A DNA stretch of 64,000 bases. It comes from Psychromarinibacter halotolerans (lineage in GTDB: Bacteria; Pseudomonadota; Alphaproteobacteria; Rhodobacterales; Rhodobacteraceae). The stretch is taken from NCBI RefSeq assembly GCF_029168315.1, contig NZ_JARGYD010000003.1, positions 1 to 64,000 on the forward strand, read 5' to 3'. Of the stretch, positions 6,625-17,090 are shown in pieces. Position 1 is the stretch's first letter. Each line of letters begins with the position of its first letter. The notes under the pieces were generated by a model that did not search any database, had not been told where the DNA came from, and saw only the letters and a program-made list of their open reading frames with translations. The position numbers and the translations under genes were made by a program.

Positions 6625-9186
6625 CTAGAACAGGGTCGCCAAAGCCTCGGCGATGTGTTCGATCGTATAGGGCTTCTTCAGGATCGGAACGCCCGGATAA
6701 GCTTCGATGATGTCGTCGCTTGCGCCGTACCCGGTGGCCAGCACGAACTTCACCCCAAGCTCCTTGCACCGTTCGGCCACGGGCAGCGAGGTTTCGTCCC
6801 CAAGGTTGACGTCAACCAGCGCGAAGGTGGGCTGCGCATCCTCAATCGCGTGCAATGCATCCGCAACGCTCGCAACCGTCCGGACCGAAGACGCGCCAAG
6901 GTGTTCCAGCATGTCCGCCGCGTCCATCGCGATGATCATGTTGTCCTCGACCACCAGCGCCGTACCCTCGAACTTCGCGTCGGACACGTCGTTCGTCGTG
7001 ACGGCTTCGGTTGCGTCCGTTTCCTGATCCTCTGACACCTCGGCGTGCGCGGCGGGGATGCCGAAATTCGCCACCACGCCTGTCACCTTGTATTCGACAT
7101 GCGCCGTGCCCTTCAGCTCGAACGGTACCGACCGTTCGATGATCGTGGTCCCGAAGCCCTTACGCGTCGGGGCCTGAACCGGAGGCCCGCCCTTTTCGCG
7201 CCAGCCCAGTTCGGCACCGCCATCGGGCCGAAGCTCGATCGCCATGTCGACCGACCCGGAGCTGTCACTGAGCGCGCCGTATTTCGCAGAGTTCGTGACC
7301 AGTTCGTGCACGACCAGCGCCATCGTGGTGAAAGCGGTCGGCGACAGATCGACGTCCGGCCCGGCGATGTGGACGCGATCCGCCTTGTCCGACAGGAAGG
7401 CGCGGACCTCGGTCCGGATCAGCGACTTGAGCGAAACCCAGTGCCATTCTTTCTGCGTCAGCTGGTCGTGGGCGCGGGCCAAGGCATGGATACGTGCATC
7501 CAGAACCTCGCCGTACGCCTGAATGTTCACTGCACCGCCCTTGCCCTGACTGACCAGCCCGCGGATCAGGTTCAGGATGTTGCGGACGCGGTGGTTCAAT
7601 TCGGCGATCAACAGCTCTTGCTGGTCATTCGCCTTCTGGCGCGCCTCGGCCGCCTCGTCGGTCAGCTTCAGCACGATTTCCAGCAGGGTCACGCGCAGCG
7701 CATCGGCGGCGCGCCGTTCGCCCGGCTTCCACGCGGCAGAGCGGCCCTTCACGACCTCTTGCCACGCCTCGAAGCTTTTGCGCGGGGTCAGCCGAACGCC
7801 GTTCGGCCCCACCTCTGCCGGTTTTTCCGGGTTGCCCGCCCAGTTCACCGTTCGCGCCACCTCTTGCCGGAACAGCACGATGTAGTCGCGCGGCGACCGC
7901 GAGATCGGCAGCGCCAGCAGCCCGGCCGCCCGTTCCGCAAAGTCGGCGCCGCGCGGATACCTCTCGGCGATGCAATCGGTCGCGTAGACCTGATTCATCT
8001 GCGCGGTGTTCAGGAACCGCGCGAGGCCCATGAATTCTTCCTCCGTCGGAGCAAGACCGCGCGCCTGATAGTGACCGTTCGAGAAGATCGCGATGCCGTC
8101 GAAGGGGATCACGTCTGCCATTTCACGCGCAACGAAGTCGAACGTGTCCACCAAGTCCTGACCATCGGACATCTGGGCCAGCACGCGGTCGTGCATGCCC
8201 TGCGCCCGGTCAATTTCGGCCAGTTCCAAATCGGTCTCTGCCTGCGCGAGTTCATAGTTGAACAGCTGCGCGAACAGTTCGACGGCGCTGCGCATGTCAT
8301 AGCCGATATAGAACGGCGCATAGTGGTGGCAGGCGAACAGGCCCCACAGTTTGCCGCGCCGCAGGATCGACACCGAAAGCGATGCCTCGACCCCCATGTT
8401 GCGCAGGTATTCAAGGTGGATCGGCGACACGGCCCGCGTCGCCGCAAGCGAAAGATCCAGCGGCTTGCCGTCCGGCCCGACCGCCGGGATCACCGGCGAC
8501 GGCGTGTCGTTCACATCCGCGATCAGCCGCAGGGGGCTGCGGGTGTACAGCTCGCGCGCCTGCTTGGGGATGTCGCTCGCGGGGTAGTGCAGTCCAAGAT
8601 ACGCCTCTAGCTGCGGCTCGCGGGCTTCTGCGATCACGGTGCCGCTGTCGTCTTCCTCGAACCGATAGACCATGACCCGGTCGATTCCGATCAGCGCCTT
8701 CAGACCCCGGGCCGCATCCTGCGCCATATCCTCGACCGTGCGATTGCGCTGCACCCGGGAAATCAGGCCCTGCACCATCGCCATCTCGCTGCCATCCGCG
8801 CCGGTCGCGGTGCGGGGTTCGAATTCGAAGATATAGAAATGTCCGGACCTGTGCAGCGACGCGTCGAACAGCCGCCCGTCACCGAACACGTCGAAGGCAA
8901 AGATCCGACCCACGCTGTCGCCGGCATCCAGAAGTTGCAGCTTGGATCGCAGGACATGCACCGTTTCGGTCGGCAGAAACTCGGTCAGCGGAACGCCCAG
9001 AACCGTGTCGGGGTCCAGCCCCAGCATCTCCTGACAGTTCGCGGACAGGTGCGCCACGAACCAATCGGGCGACACCGCCAAAAGGCAGCCGTAGGACTGG
9101 ACGTGGCCAAGAATGTGGATCGGCTCGCGATCACAGTTCGTCAGGTCCACGGCGAAATCGGTCGCTCCCCGATCAGGTGAGTTCAT
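6625..9186 (-). CDS. bphP: Bacteriophytochrome HWE histidine kinase with receiver domain
   Basis: An 853-residue red/far-red photoreceptor kinase. In order it shows the biliverdin-attaching Cys18 (LTNCDREPIH) before the PAS domain, a GAF domain with PASDIP (202-207), a PHY domain whose tongue has PRKSF (469-473), an HWE kinase with His532 (ELNHRVRN), an N-box ending at N632 (HELVTN) and the W-R-E triad (662-664), and a C-terminal receiver with E747/D748, phospho-acceptor D792 and K838. All key residues are present, so the protein looks functional. The start at 9186 is chosen because the domain begins there and it overlaps the heme oxygenase gene by 14 bp; the frame extends further upstream without homology. 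HWE kinase plus fused receiver implies phosphotransfer to a partner encoded elsewhere. Confidence 0.93.
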   Translation of the reverse strand: MNSPDRGATDFAVDLTNCDREPIHILGHVQSYGCLLAVSPDWFVAHLSANCQEMLGLDPDTVLGVPLTEFLPTETVHVLRSKLQLLDAGDSVGRIFAFDVFGDGRLFDASLHRSGHFYIFEFEPRTATGADGSEMAMVQGLISRVQRNRTVEDMAQDAARGLKALIGIDRVMVYRFEEDDSGTVIAEAREPQLEAYLGLHYPASDIPKQARELYTRSPLRLIADVNDTPSPVIPAVGPDGKPLDLSLAATRAVSPIHLEYLRNMGVEASLSVSILRRGKLWGLFACHHYAPFYIGYDMRSAVELFAQLFNYELAQAETDLELAEIDRAQGMHDRVLAQMSDGQDLVDTFDFVAREMADVIPFDGIAIFSNGHYQARGLAPTEEEFMGLARFLNTAQMNQVYATDCIAERYPRGADFAERAAGLLALPISRSPRDYIVLFRQEVARTVNWAGNPEKPAEVGPNGVRLTPRKSFEAWQEVVKGRSAAWKPGERRAADALRVTLLEIVLKLTDEAAEARQKANDQQELLIAELNHRVRNILNLIRGLVSQGKGGAVNIQAYGEVLDARIHALARAHDQLTQKEWHWVSLKSLIRTEVRAFLSDKADRVHIAGPDVDLSPTAFTTMALVVHELVTNSAKYGALSDSSGSVDMAIELRPDGGAELGWREKGGPPVQAPTRKGFGTTIIERSVPFELKGTAHVEYKVTGVVANFGIPAAHAEVSEDQETDATEAVTTNDVSDAKFEGTALVVEDNMIIAMDAADMLEHLGASSVRTVASVADALHAIEDAQPTFALVDVNLGDETSLPVAERCKELGVKFVLATGYGASDDIIEAYPGVPILKKPYTIEHIAEALATLF

Positions 9187-9736
9187 TGATCGTACGTCCT
9201 GCCTTAAGCGCCTGACCGGCACAGTCGTCATACAGCCTGAACAGCGCGCGGACGTCATCGACCATCCGGTCCGCCTGCGCTCCGTTTGCTTCCATTTGCC
9301 CCGTCTCGACACAGAAGGTGCGCCACAGGTCGGGGCGCGCGGGTGCCTCGAAATACCGGCTGGCGCGCTGCACCAGCGGATTATCGGCCACCGCCCATGT
9401 CTTGCGCAGCACAGCCGTGCCCAGACGCGAGCCGAGGACGACATAGTCCATCGCCAGCGCGTGCACCTCGACGTCCGGGCCTTCGGGAAGTTCGGGAACG
9501 CCAAGCACCGCAAGGTCCAGCCGCAGGCTGGCCAGCAGGTCGTCGGCAAGCTCTGCCGAACGCGCGACACCCTCCGAGATGCGGATGCGCGGCAAGGCCG
9601 CTGCCTGCACCTGCAGGAAACGGGACAGGCCGTCCGTGGACGTCAGGTCCAACCCGGCCAGCTTCGCATCCAAGGCTTCGTGTTCTTTCCGCGTGCCCAC
9701 CCGCAGCCGGGTGCGCAAATTAACGTCGTTCAGCAC
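9173..9736 (-). CDS. bphO: Biliverdin-producing heme oxygenase
   Basis: This 187-residue protein fits the small bacterial heme oxygenase family, which opens heme to biliverdin IX-alpha, the phytochrome chromophore. The likely proximal heme ligand is His19 in TRKEHEALDA, and the C-terminal half is helical with the family-like FEAPARPDLWRTFC stretch. It lies directly upstream of the phytochrome gene and overlaps it by 14 bp, the usual bphO-bphP arrangement, so apoprotein and chromophore are made together. The match is more diverged than in plant or cyanobacterial enzymes, but context makes the call firm. The 260 bp upstream (9737-9996) is A+T-rich at 9790-9900 and should contain its promoter. 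Confidence 0.85.
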   Translation of the reverse strand: MLNDVNLRTRLRVGTRKEHEALDAKLAGLDLTSTDGLSRFLQVQAAALPRIRISEGVARSAELADDLLASLRLDLAVLGVPELPEGPDVEVHALAMDYVVLGSRLGTAVLRKTWAVADNPLVQRASRYFEAPARPDLWRTFCVETGQMEANGAQADRMVDDVRALFRLYDDCAGQALKAGRTINELT

Positions 9737-9996
9737 AGACTATCCATATCCCAGGCCCATTCTAGGGGCCTACGCCCGCTGAAGATGCTTCGAAATTTGT
9801 CGTAGGCAAGGAAAAATCAGATAAAATGCATTGAATTGAAAGAGAATTTTCGCCTCCGCGCCGGCACGAGGAAATTTATCTAAACTTTTCGCACGGATAG
9901 GGTTTTGGACCGGACAGGCCTGTTTTCGCGTCAATCGCGGGGACGGCGCGGCTTTGCGCGATGGCGCCGGCCTGCGGCGCGGGTTAAAACACCCGC

Positions 9997-10212
9997 ATGA
10001 GACAGTTCTTCGACCTGCAGCACCCCTTTTTCCTCCCCGTCTGGCGCCGGCTTGCCACCGTTGCCGCCTGCCTTGGGTGGAGCGGTCTGGAACTGGCGCT
10101 TGGCAATCCCGGCTGGGCCGCAATCTTCGCGGTGTTGGGCCTATTCTGCCTGTGGGAGTTCTTCATCGCTTGGGACGACGACGCGGTCCGCGCACGGGCC
10201 GAACGGGACTGA
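9997..10212 (+). CDS. Small two-span membrane protein, unknown function
   Basis: A 71-residue protein starting MRQFFDLQHPFFLPVWRRL. It has two hydrophobic segments (about 20-34 and 41-58) linked by a short turn, and an acidic/basic tail DDDAVRARAERD. I recognise no named family, but the codon use and the placement between A+T-rich promoter DNA and a tRNA gene suggest a true gene. No clear Shine-Dalgarno site precedes it. Confidence 0.55.
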   Translation: MRQFFDLQHPFFLPVWRRLATVAACLGWSGLELALGNPGWAAIFAVLGLFCLWEFFIAWDDDAVRARAERD

Positions 10213-10256
10213 CCGAAAGCACCCGGTCACGCCCTGCACAACGGACGCCGCGCCGC

Positions 10257-10286
10257 TTGACACCGCATGCGAAAACCGACAAATAG
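10257..10286 (+). promoter_or_regulatory. Candidate promoter of the tRNA-Ala gene
   Basis: A consensus -35 hexamer TTGACA (10257-10262) is followed after about 18 bp by the A+T-rich AAATAG (10281-10286), and the tRNA begins 10 bp later. The -10 match is poor, so only the -35 is well supported. Confidence 0.4.
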
Positions 10287-10295
10287 CGCGCCAGT

Positions 10296-10371
<76 letters not shown>

Positions 10372-10629
10372 ATTCTCTGACAGACCAAGCGACCCTGCAC
10401 CGCGATGTCCGACTGCGTCTCATCCGGCCGACGCAGCTTGTCGTTCGCGTCCGTGCGCCAAATACCTGAATCCCAAAGCATAAGTTACGGCCGCGATATA
10501 TTGTTGCGCGACCGAATTCAGCTCCCTTCCCGGCCCAAAATTATCAAAATGCAAATACTGCGCGAATGGGTCTAAAGTTAACCGCTGGCATCGATTCGTC
10601 GAAACCGGCGTTATCTTTGGGAGGATACT

Positions 10630-11559
10630 GTGAAACACAAATTTCTGAAGGGCCTAGCGCTCTCCTTGACGCTTGCCTCATCGCCAGCTCTTGCTGCGGA
10701 TGAAACGGTTGCATTTTCGGTCCCCAATCTCGGGTTCCCGTTCTTTGTGCACATGCAGAATGAATTCAATGCTGCAGGTGAAAAACTCGGCGTCACCGTC
10801 GAGAACTACGACGGACAGAACCAGACCACCAAGCAGACGTCCGATGTCGAGGCGATGATTATTGGCGGCGTCGACGGCATCGTCATCAGCCCGCTCGACT
10901 CGGTCGCGATGGCGCCTGCGGTCCGGCAGGCGGTCGAAGCCGGCATTCCCGTGATCACGGTCGACCGCGCGGTGGAGGGCGTGGACGTTCTGGGTCACGT
11001 CGGCGCGGACAACGTGAAGGGCGGCGAGGCGCAGGCCGATCTGATCACCAAGCTGTTCCCCGACGGGGCGCGGATCGTGAACCTGCAGGGCCAGCCCGGC
11101 GCCAGCCCGGCCATCGACCGGAACGCGGGCCTGCACAACATCCTCGACGGAATGTCCGACAAGTACGAGATCGTCGCCGAGCAGACCGCCAACTTTGCCC
11201 GCGAGGAAGGCGCCAGCGTGACCGAGGCGATCCTTGCCGGTCTCGACAGCCCGCCGGACGTGATCGTGGCTGCCAACGACGACATGGCGCTTGGCGCGAT
11301 GCAGGTGGTGCAGGAACAGGGGCTGGATATCGCGATCATCGGCTTCGACGCCCTTCCCGAGGCACTGGCGGCAATCCGGGACGGCACCCTGACCGCCACC
11401 ATCGAGCAGACCCCCGGCGCCCAGTCCGCCGGCGCGCTCGAGGCGTTGCTGGCCTATCTGCGCGACGGGACAGAGCCCGAAAAGCTGACCCTGCTCGAAC
11501 CCTTCGCGCTGACGAAGGACAACCTCGATCAGGCCGAACGCCTGAGCGAGATCGAGTAA
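10630..11559 (+). CDS. CUT2 sugar ABC transporter substrate-binding protein (ribose/fructose type)
   Basis: A 309-residue periplasmic binding protein of the RbsB/FrcB family. The signal peptide is MKHKFLKGLALSLTLASSPA followed by LA|ADE. The body shows the periplasmic-binding/LacI fold pattern (VPNLGFPFFVHMQNEF, DGIVISPLDSVAMAPAV, VIAANDDMALGAMQ-like). The GTG start at 10630 is supported by GGGAGGA seven bases upstream. It heads a transporter operon with permease and ATPase. Substrate is a monosaccharide by family; the nearby GH13 glucosidase favours a sugar product. Confidence 0.9.
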   Translation: MKHKFLKGLALSLTLASSPALAADETVAFSVPNLGFPFFVHMQNEFNAAGEKLGVTVENYDGQNQTTKQTSDVEAMIIGGVDGIVISPLDSVAMAPAVRQAVEAGIPVITVDRAVEGVDVLGHVGADNVKGGEAQADLITKLFPDGARIVNLQGQPGASPAIDRNAGLHNILDGMSDKYEIVAEQTANFAREEGASVTEAILAGLDSPPDVIVAANDDMALGAMQVVQEQGLDIAIIGFDALPEALAAIRDGTLTATIEQTPGAQSAGALEALLAYLRDGTEPEKLTLLEPFALTKDNLDQAERLSEIE

Positions 11560-11571
11560 GCACCGCAAGTC

Positions 11572-11600
11572 CCGGCCCGCCCGCACCGCGCGCGGGCCGG
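11572..11600 (+). terminator. Hairpin between binding-protein and permease genes
   Basis: CCGGCCCGC and GCGGGCCGG form a perfect 9-bp stem 12 bp after the binding-protein stop codon, inside the operon. There is no U-tract. Such intercistronic stems often allow higher levels of binding protein than of permease by partial termination or 3'-end protection; that role is inferred. Confidence 0.5.
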
Positions 11601-11635
11601 ATACGTCCGTTTCTTCAGCAGCGACCCGTTTCCAT

Positions 11636-12657
11636 ATGACAATTCAGAACCGATCGCGCGGGACAGCCCGGCCCCGCATCGATCCCGTCGACCTTGTGTC
11701 CCGCCACTCGGCCCCGATCTTCCTTCTGCTTCTGATCGTGGCCTTCGCCGTGCTTGAACCGCGCTTCCTGCACCCGCTGAACGTACTGAACGTGTTCCGG
11801 CAGGTGTCGATCTCGGGCCTGATCGCGATTGGAATGACCTTCGTCATCCTGACCGCCGGCATCGACCTGTCGGTCGGCGCCATCGTCGCGCTGGCCGGGC
11901 TGGTCGGCGCCTACGTGGCCAAGGGAGGGTTGGAAAGCCGCTTTGCCATCGGCACCGCCGCAGACACCGGAAACCCGGTGATCCTTGCCTTTCTTGCCGC
12001 GCTTGCGGTGGGCGCCGCGTGCGGCGTGTTGCAGGGGCTTGCGATCACCCGGCTCAGGGTGCCGCCGTTCGTCGTGACGCTGGGCGGGATGACCGCCTTT
12101 CGCGGCGCGGCACTGCTGTTTTCGGGCGGCGGGCCGATCAGCGGCTTCAGCCCGGACTACGGCTGGTGGGGACAGGGACGGATCGGCTCCATCCCGGTTC
12201 CGGTCATCATCTTCGTCGCGGCCGCCATCGTGGCCCATATCGTCCTGCGGCACACCCGCTTCGGGCTGCACGTCTATGCGGTCGGCGGCAACGCGCAGGC
12301 GGCCGAAGCGAACGGCATCCCGGTCCGCCGCGTCACGCTGGCGGCCTATGTCATCGTCGGCGCCATGTGCGGGCTGGCGACCTTCCTGCTGTCGGCCCGT
12401 CTGAACTCTGCCGAGGCGGTCGCGGGCATGGGGCTGGAACTGGACGTGATCGCCGCCGTGGTGATCGGGGGCACCTCGCTGTTCGGCGGGGTGGGCACGA
12501 TCTTCGGCACCGTGGTCGGCGCGCTTTTGATCGGGGTGCTGCGCAACGGACTGGTTCTGATGAACGTGTCCTCGTTCGTGCAGCAGATCGTCATCGGCCT
12601 GATCCTTGTCGCCGCCGTCGCCATCGACCAGTACGCCGCCGCAAGGAGCAAGGCCTG

Positions 12658-12658
<1 letters not shown>
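11636..12658 (+). CDS. CUT2 sugar ABC transporter permease (RbsC/FrcC-like)
   Basis: A 340-residue inner-membrane permease of the branched-chain amino acid/ribose type, with about eight to ten hydrophobic segments. Family motifs visible are TAGIDLSVGAIVALAG near residue 80 and AAVVIGGTSLFGGVGTI near the C-terminus. No convincing Shine-Dalgarno site lies before the ATG at 11636, which follows a 76-bp gap with a hairpin; translation may be reduced relative to the binding protein. It overlaps the ATPase gene by one base. Confidence 0.92.
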
Positions 12659-13398
<740 letters not shown>

Positions 13399-13578
13399 AC
13401 CGCCCCGCGCCGCTGCCTGTTTCGCGGGCAGCGCGCGGGGCCTCACGCAAAACTGAACCCCGGCGCGCATCCGCAGTTGATCGGCGGCGCGCTTTCCTTT
13501 TGTCTCGAACCTGAACCCGCCCGTATCTCACGGGGATTCCGGATGAATCCCCCCGCGGCGGCCTGGAAAGAGACTGCG

Positions 13579-15165
13579 ATGACCGACGAAAACTGGTGGC
13601 GCGGGTCTGTCACCTATCAGATCTACCCGCGTTCCTTCATGGACAGCAACGGCGACGGCGTGGGCGACTTGCCCGGCATCACCGACAAGCTGCCCTATGT
13701 CGCCGACCTTGGCGTCGACGCGATCTGGCTAAGCCCGTTCTTCACCTCGCCCATGCGCGACATGGGCTATGACGTGGCCGACTATCGCGGCGTCGACCCG
13801 GTGTTCGGCTCGATTGCGGATTTCGACACGATGGTCGAGGCGGCGCACAAGCTGGGCCTGAAGGTGATCATCGACCAAGTCCTGTCGCACTGCTCGGACC
13901 AGCACCCGGCGTTCACCGAATCCCGCAGCTCGCGAGACAATCCAAAAGCGGACTGGTTCGTCTGGTCCGATCCAAAGCCCGACGGCGCGACGCCGAACAA
14001 CTGGCAAGGCATCTTCGGCGGGCCCGCGTGGGAATGGGACACGCGGCGGCGGCAGTATTACTTCCACAACTTCGCGAAGGAACAGCCAGACTTCAATTTC
14101 CACAACCCCGAGGTTCAGGACTTTCACCTCGACAACATGCGCTTCTGGCTGGACCGGGGCGTCGATGGCTTCCGGCTGGACACCGTGAACTATTATTTCC
14201 ACGACGCCCGCCTGCCCGACGACCCGGCCGATCCGGTGAAACGCGACGGTCCGGCGAACAAACCCTACGACATGCAGTACCACCTGCATTCGAAGAACCA
14301 GCCCGAGAACCTCGACTACCTCAAGCGGATGCGCGCGCTGCTGGACGAATACGATGCCCGCGCGATGGTGGGCGAAGTGGGCGACAGCCACCATTCCATC
14401 GACCTGATGGGCCAGTACACCCGCGGCAGCCGCCTGCACATGGCCTATTCCTTCGAACTTCTCGGCCCGCCCTTCTCGGCCGAGTTCTTCCGCTCGCGGA
14501 TACAGGCATTCTTCCGCGGCGCGCCGGACGGCTGGCCATGCTGGGCTTTCTCGAACCACGACGTGATGCGCCATGTCTCGCGCTGGACAAAGCACGGGCC
14601 GACCACCGCGTCGGTCGCCAAGGTCGCGGCCGGGTTGCTTCTGACTTTCGAGGGATCGGTCTGCCTGTATCAGGGCGAAGAATTGGGACAGGTCGAGACA
14701 GAGCTGGAATACCACGAGCTGACCGATCTTGACGGCATCAATTTCTGGCCCGAGGTCAAAGGCCGCGACGGCTGCCGCACGCCGATGGTGTGGGACGGAA
14801 AGGCGCCGAACGGCGGCTTCTCGACCGCGAACAAGACGTGGCTGCCGGTGAAACAGCCGCAGCTTGACCGCGGCGTCGCGCAGCAAGGCGATGACGGGGT
14901 GCTGGCGTTCTACAAGGCGATGCTGGCGCTGCGAAAGGCAGAGCCGTCGCTGCGGGACGGCACGCAAAGCTTCCTTGAGACAGACGAACCCGTGCTGGCC
15001 TATACGCGGGGCCACGACATCCTGTGCGTGTTCAACCTGTCCGGCGATCCCGCGACCTTCGCGCTTCCGGGCAAGGTGACGCCCCTGCTGGCAGAAGCCG
15101 CCGAGATAACCGGCGACACGCTTGCGCTGGGGCCGAACGGTGTGATGATCGCCCGCCTGGCTTAA
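13579..15165 (+). CDS. GH13 alpha-glucosidase (oligo-1,6-glucosidase/sucrase group)
   Basis: A 528-residue cytosolic glycoside hydrolase. The catalytic triad is readable: nucleophile D201 (GFRLD), acid/base E266 (GEVGD) and transition-state stabiliser D328 (SNHD). The N-terminus VTYQIYPRSFMDSNGDGVGD is the family hallmark, with the calcium-site-like DSNGDG loop. The ATG at 13579 is preceded by GGAAAGAG; a longer frame to 13477 has no ribosome-binding site. It follows the CUT2 transporter by 180 bp on the same strand and may process an imported or cytoplasmic alpha-glucoside. The exact linkage specificity cannot be assigned. Confidence 0.92.
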   Translation: MTDENWWRGSVTYQIYPRSFMDSNGDGVGDLPGITDKLPYVADLGVDAIWLSPFFTSPMRDMGYDVADYRGVDPVFGSIADFDTMVEAAHKLGLKVIIDQVLSHCSDQHPAFTESRSSRDNPKADWFVWSDPKPDGATPNNWQGIFGGPAWEWDTRRRQYYFHNFAKEQPDFNFHNPEVQDFHLDNMRFWLDRGVDGFRLDTVNYYFHDARLPDDPADPVKRDGPANKPYDMQYHLHSKNQPENLDYLKRMRALLDEYDARAMVGEVGDSHHSIDLMGQYTRGSRLHMAYSFELLGPPFSAEFFRSRIQAFFRGAPDGWPCWAFSNHDVMRHVSRWTKHGPTTASVAKVAAGLLLTFEGSVCLYQGEELGQVETELEYHELTDLDGINFWPEVKGRDGCRTPMVWDGKAPNGGFSTANKTWLPVKQPQLDRGVAQQGDDGVLAFYKAMLALRKAEPSLRDGTQSFLETDEPVLAYTRGHDILCVFNLSGDPATFALPGKVTPLLAEAAEITGDTLALGPNGVMIARLA

Positions 15166-15180
15166 GCCAAAGACGGCGTG

Positions 15181-15209
15181 GCGCGTCCCGGGTCAGCCCC
15201 GGGGCGCGC
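15181..15209. terminator. Terminator-like stem between convergent glucosidase and gltX
   Basis: GCGCGTCCCGGG and CCCGGGGCGCGC pair over 12 bp (one G-U) with a TCAGC loop. It lies in the 48-bp gap between two convergent stop codons, where a bidirectional terminator is expected, though neither strand has a clear U-tract. Confidence 0.5.
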
Positions 15210-15213
15210 GACC

Positions 15214-16542
15214 TCAGATCTTCGGTGCGGTCTGAAGCAGCGGCAGCACGTCCGCCATTTCCGGGCCGCGCGCGCGGCCGGTGATGGCAAGGCGCAGCGG
15301 CATGAACAGCTGCTTGCCCTTGCGGCCTGTCTTTTCCTTCACGTCCGACGTCCATGCGCCCCACGTCTCGGGCGTGTACGGCAGCGGCGGCAGCATCGCG
15401 AAGGCCTCTGCCACGAAGGCGCGGTCCTCGTCGGACAGTTCTGCCCCATCGGCATCGGGACCCTTGCGGAACAGGTCCCACCAGCCGGCCATGTCCGACT
15501 TTACCGTGATGTTCTCGCGCACGACGTTCCAGAACCGCTCTGCCTGCTCGTCGGGCACGCCCAGCGCCCGCACGTCTTCGGCCACGGCCTCGTAGGGCTG
15601 CGCACCAAGGTGGCGGGCGGTCAGCGGGAACAGATCCTCGACGTCGAACTTCGTCGGGGCAGACCCGAAGCGGGTGATGTCGAAGCCCTCGACCAGTTCG
15701 TCGATGGAACCGCGCAGCTCCACCGGGTCCGACGACCCAAGCCGCGCCATCAGCGACAACAGCGCCATCGGCTCGACGCCGCGTTCGCGCAGGTCGCGCA
15801 GCGCCAGCGTGCCAAGCCGCTTCGACAGCGCCTCGCCCTGCGGGCCGGTCAGCAGCGAATGGTGCGCAAAGCCCGGAGCAGTGCCGCCCAGCGCCTCGAT
15901 GATCTGGATCTGGGTTGCGGTGTTGGTGACGTGGTCAGAGCCGCGCACGATGTTCGTCACGCCCATGTCCATGTCGTCGACCACCGACGCCAGCGTGTAC
16001 AGCACCTGTCCATCGCCCCGGATCAGCACCGGGTCAGAGACAGAGGCCGCGTCGATCGAAATGTCGCCAAGGATGCCGTCGGTCCACTCGATCCGCTCGT
16101 GGTCCAGCTTGAACCGCCAGTGGCCCTGCCGCTCGGCCCGCAGCGCGGCCTTCTCGTCGTCCGACAGCGCCAGTGCGGCGCGGTCGTAGACCGGCGGCTT
16201 GCCCATGTTCAGCTGTTTCTTGCGCTTCAGGTCCAGTTCGGTCGGCGTCTCGAACGCCTCGTAGAACCGGCCCTTTGCACGCAGTTCGTCCGCCGCTTCG
16301 GCATAGCGGTCCAGCCGCAGCGACTGGCGTTCGAAGCGGTCCCACGTCAGGCCCAGCCATTCGAGATCCTGCTTGATGCCGTCGACGTATTCGTCTTTCG
16401 ACCGCTCGGGATCGGTGTCGTCGATCCGCAGGATGAAGGTGCCGCCGGCCTTGCGCGCGATGAGATAGTTCATCAGCGCCGTGCGCAGGTTGCCGATATG
16501 GATGTAGCCCGTGGGCGACGGAGCGAAACGGGTGATGGTCAT
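15214..16542 (-). CDS. gltX: Glutamyl-tRNA synthetase
   Basis: A 442-residue class I aminoacyl-tRNA synthetase charging tRNA-Glu. It starts MTITRFAPSPTGYIHIGN with the HIGH-type signature HIGN (15-18), and the KMSKS-type loop reads ALSKRLG. The start at 16542 is fixed by the conserved N-terminus; the frame upstream is not homologous. Length is normal for bacterial GluRS. Alphaproteobacteria often carry two gltX copies with split specificity for tRNA-Glu and tRNA-Gln; I cannot tell which this is. Confidence 0.95.
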   Translation of the reverse strand: MTITRFAPSPTGYIHIGNLRTALMNYLIARKAGGTFILRIDDTDPERSKDEYVDGIKQDLEWLGLTWDRFERQSLRLDRYAEAADELRAKGRFYEAFETPTELDLKRKKQLNMGKPPVYDRAALALSDDEKAALRAERQGHWRFKLDHERIEWTDGILGDISIDAASVSDPVLIRGDGQVLYTLASVVDDMDMGVTNIVRGSDHVTNTATQIQIIEALGGTAPGFAHHSLLTGPQGEALSKRLGTLALRDLRERGVEPMALLSLMARLGSSDPVELRGSIDELVEGFDITRFGSAPTKFDVEDLFPLTARHLGAQPYEAVAEDVRALGVPDEQAERFWNVVRENITVKSDMAGWWDLFRKGPDADGAELSDEDRAFVAEAFAMLPPLPYTPETWGAWTSDVKEKTGRKGKQLFMPLRLAITGRARGPEMADVLPLLQTAPKI

Positions 16543-16661
16543 GGCGCGAAATCTCCTTGCGCGCTCCTCTGTCACAAGGCCGCGGTCTTGTCCACATCGC
16601 CACCGCGCGCATGGCGCCCGATACGTGGTGCAAGCGGCCCCGGACCGCTGCTGGCACGCGA

Positions 16662-17090
16662 TCAGGTCGGCATCACCGGCCAATGCGTGGCAAGGTCCGC
16701 CAGCCCGGCGCGGATCAGCTCGCGCAGGACATCCTCGTCAATATCCGCCAGCTTGGTCACGTACAGGCAGGACTTGCCGGTCTTGTGCTTGCCCAGCCGC
16801 CCGAGGATGTCACCGAAATCGGCATAACCCGGCAGGATGTAGATCGAATGCGCCGACTTGCGGGGACTGAACCCGTTGGCAAGGAAATCCCCTTCGCGCC
16901 CGCTGGCGTAGACATAGTGATAACGGCCATAGCCGATCACCGACGGACCCCACATCACCGGCGCGAAGCCAGTCGTTTTGCGGAAAATGGCATCCAGCCG
17001 CCGCGCCTCGTCACGCTTGCGGCCCGGTTCGACCTGCTGAAGGAAATCGGCGACCCGCACATCGGTCGGCTGTGTCTTGTTTCCGCTCAT
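16662..17090 (-). CDS. DUF1801 family protein
   Basis: A 142-residue protein with the DUF1801 pattern: ARRLDAIFRKTTGFAPVMW, then the GYGRYHYVYASGREGDF segment and a C-terminal YILPGYADFGDILGRLGKHK. The family is widespread but biochemically uncharacterised; some members resemble the iron-chaperone-like YdhG fold. The start ATG at 17090 gives MSGNKTQPTDV, the conserved beginning; the frame continues upstream through unrelated sequence. It is 119 bp upstream of gltX on the same strand. Confidence 0.8.
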   Translation of the reverse strand: MSGNKTQPTDVRVADFLQQVEPGRKRDEARRLDAIFRKTTGFAPVMWGPSVIGYGRYHYVYASGREGDFLANGFSPRKSAHSIYILPGYADFGDILGRLGKHKTGKSCLYVTKLADIDEDVLRELIRAGLADLATHWPVMPT

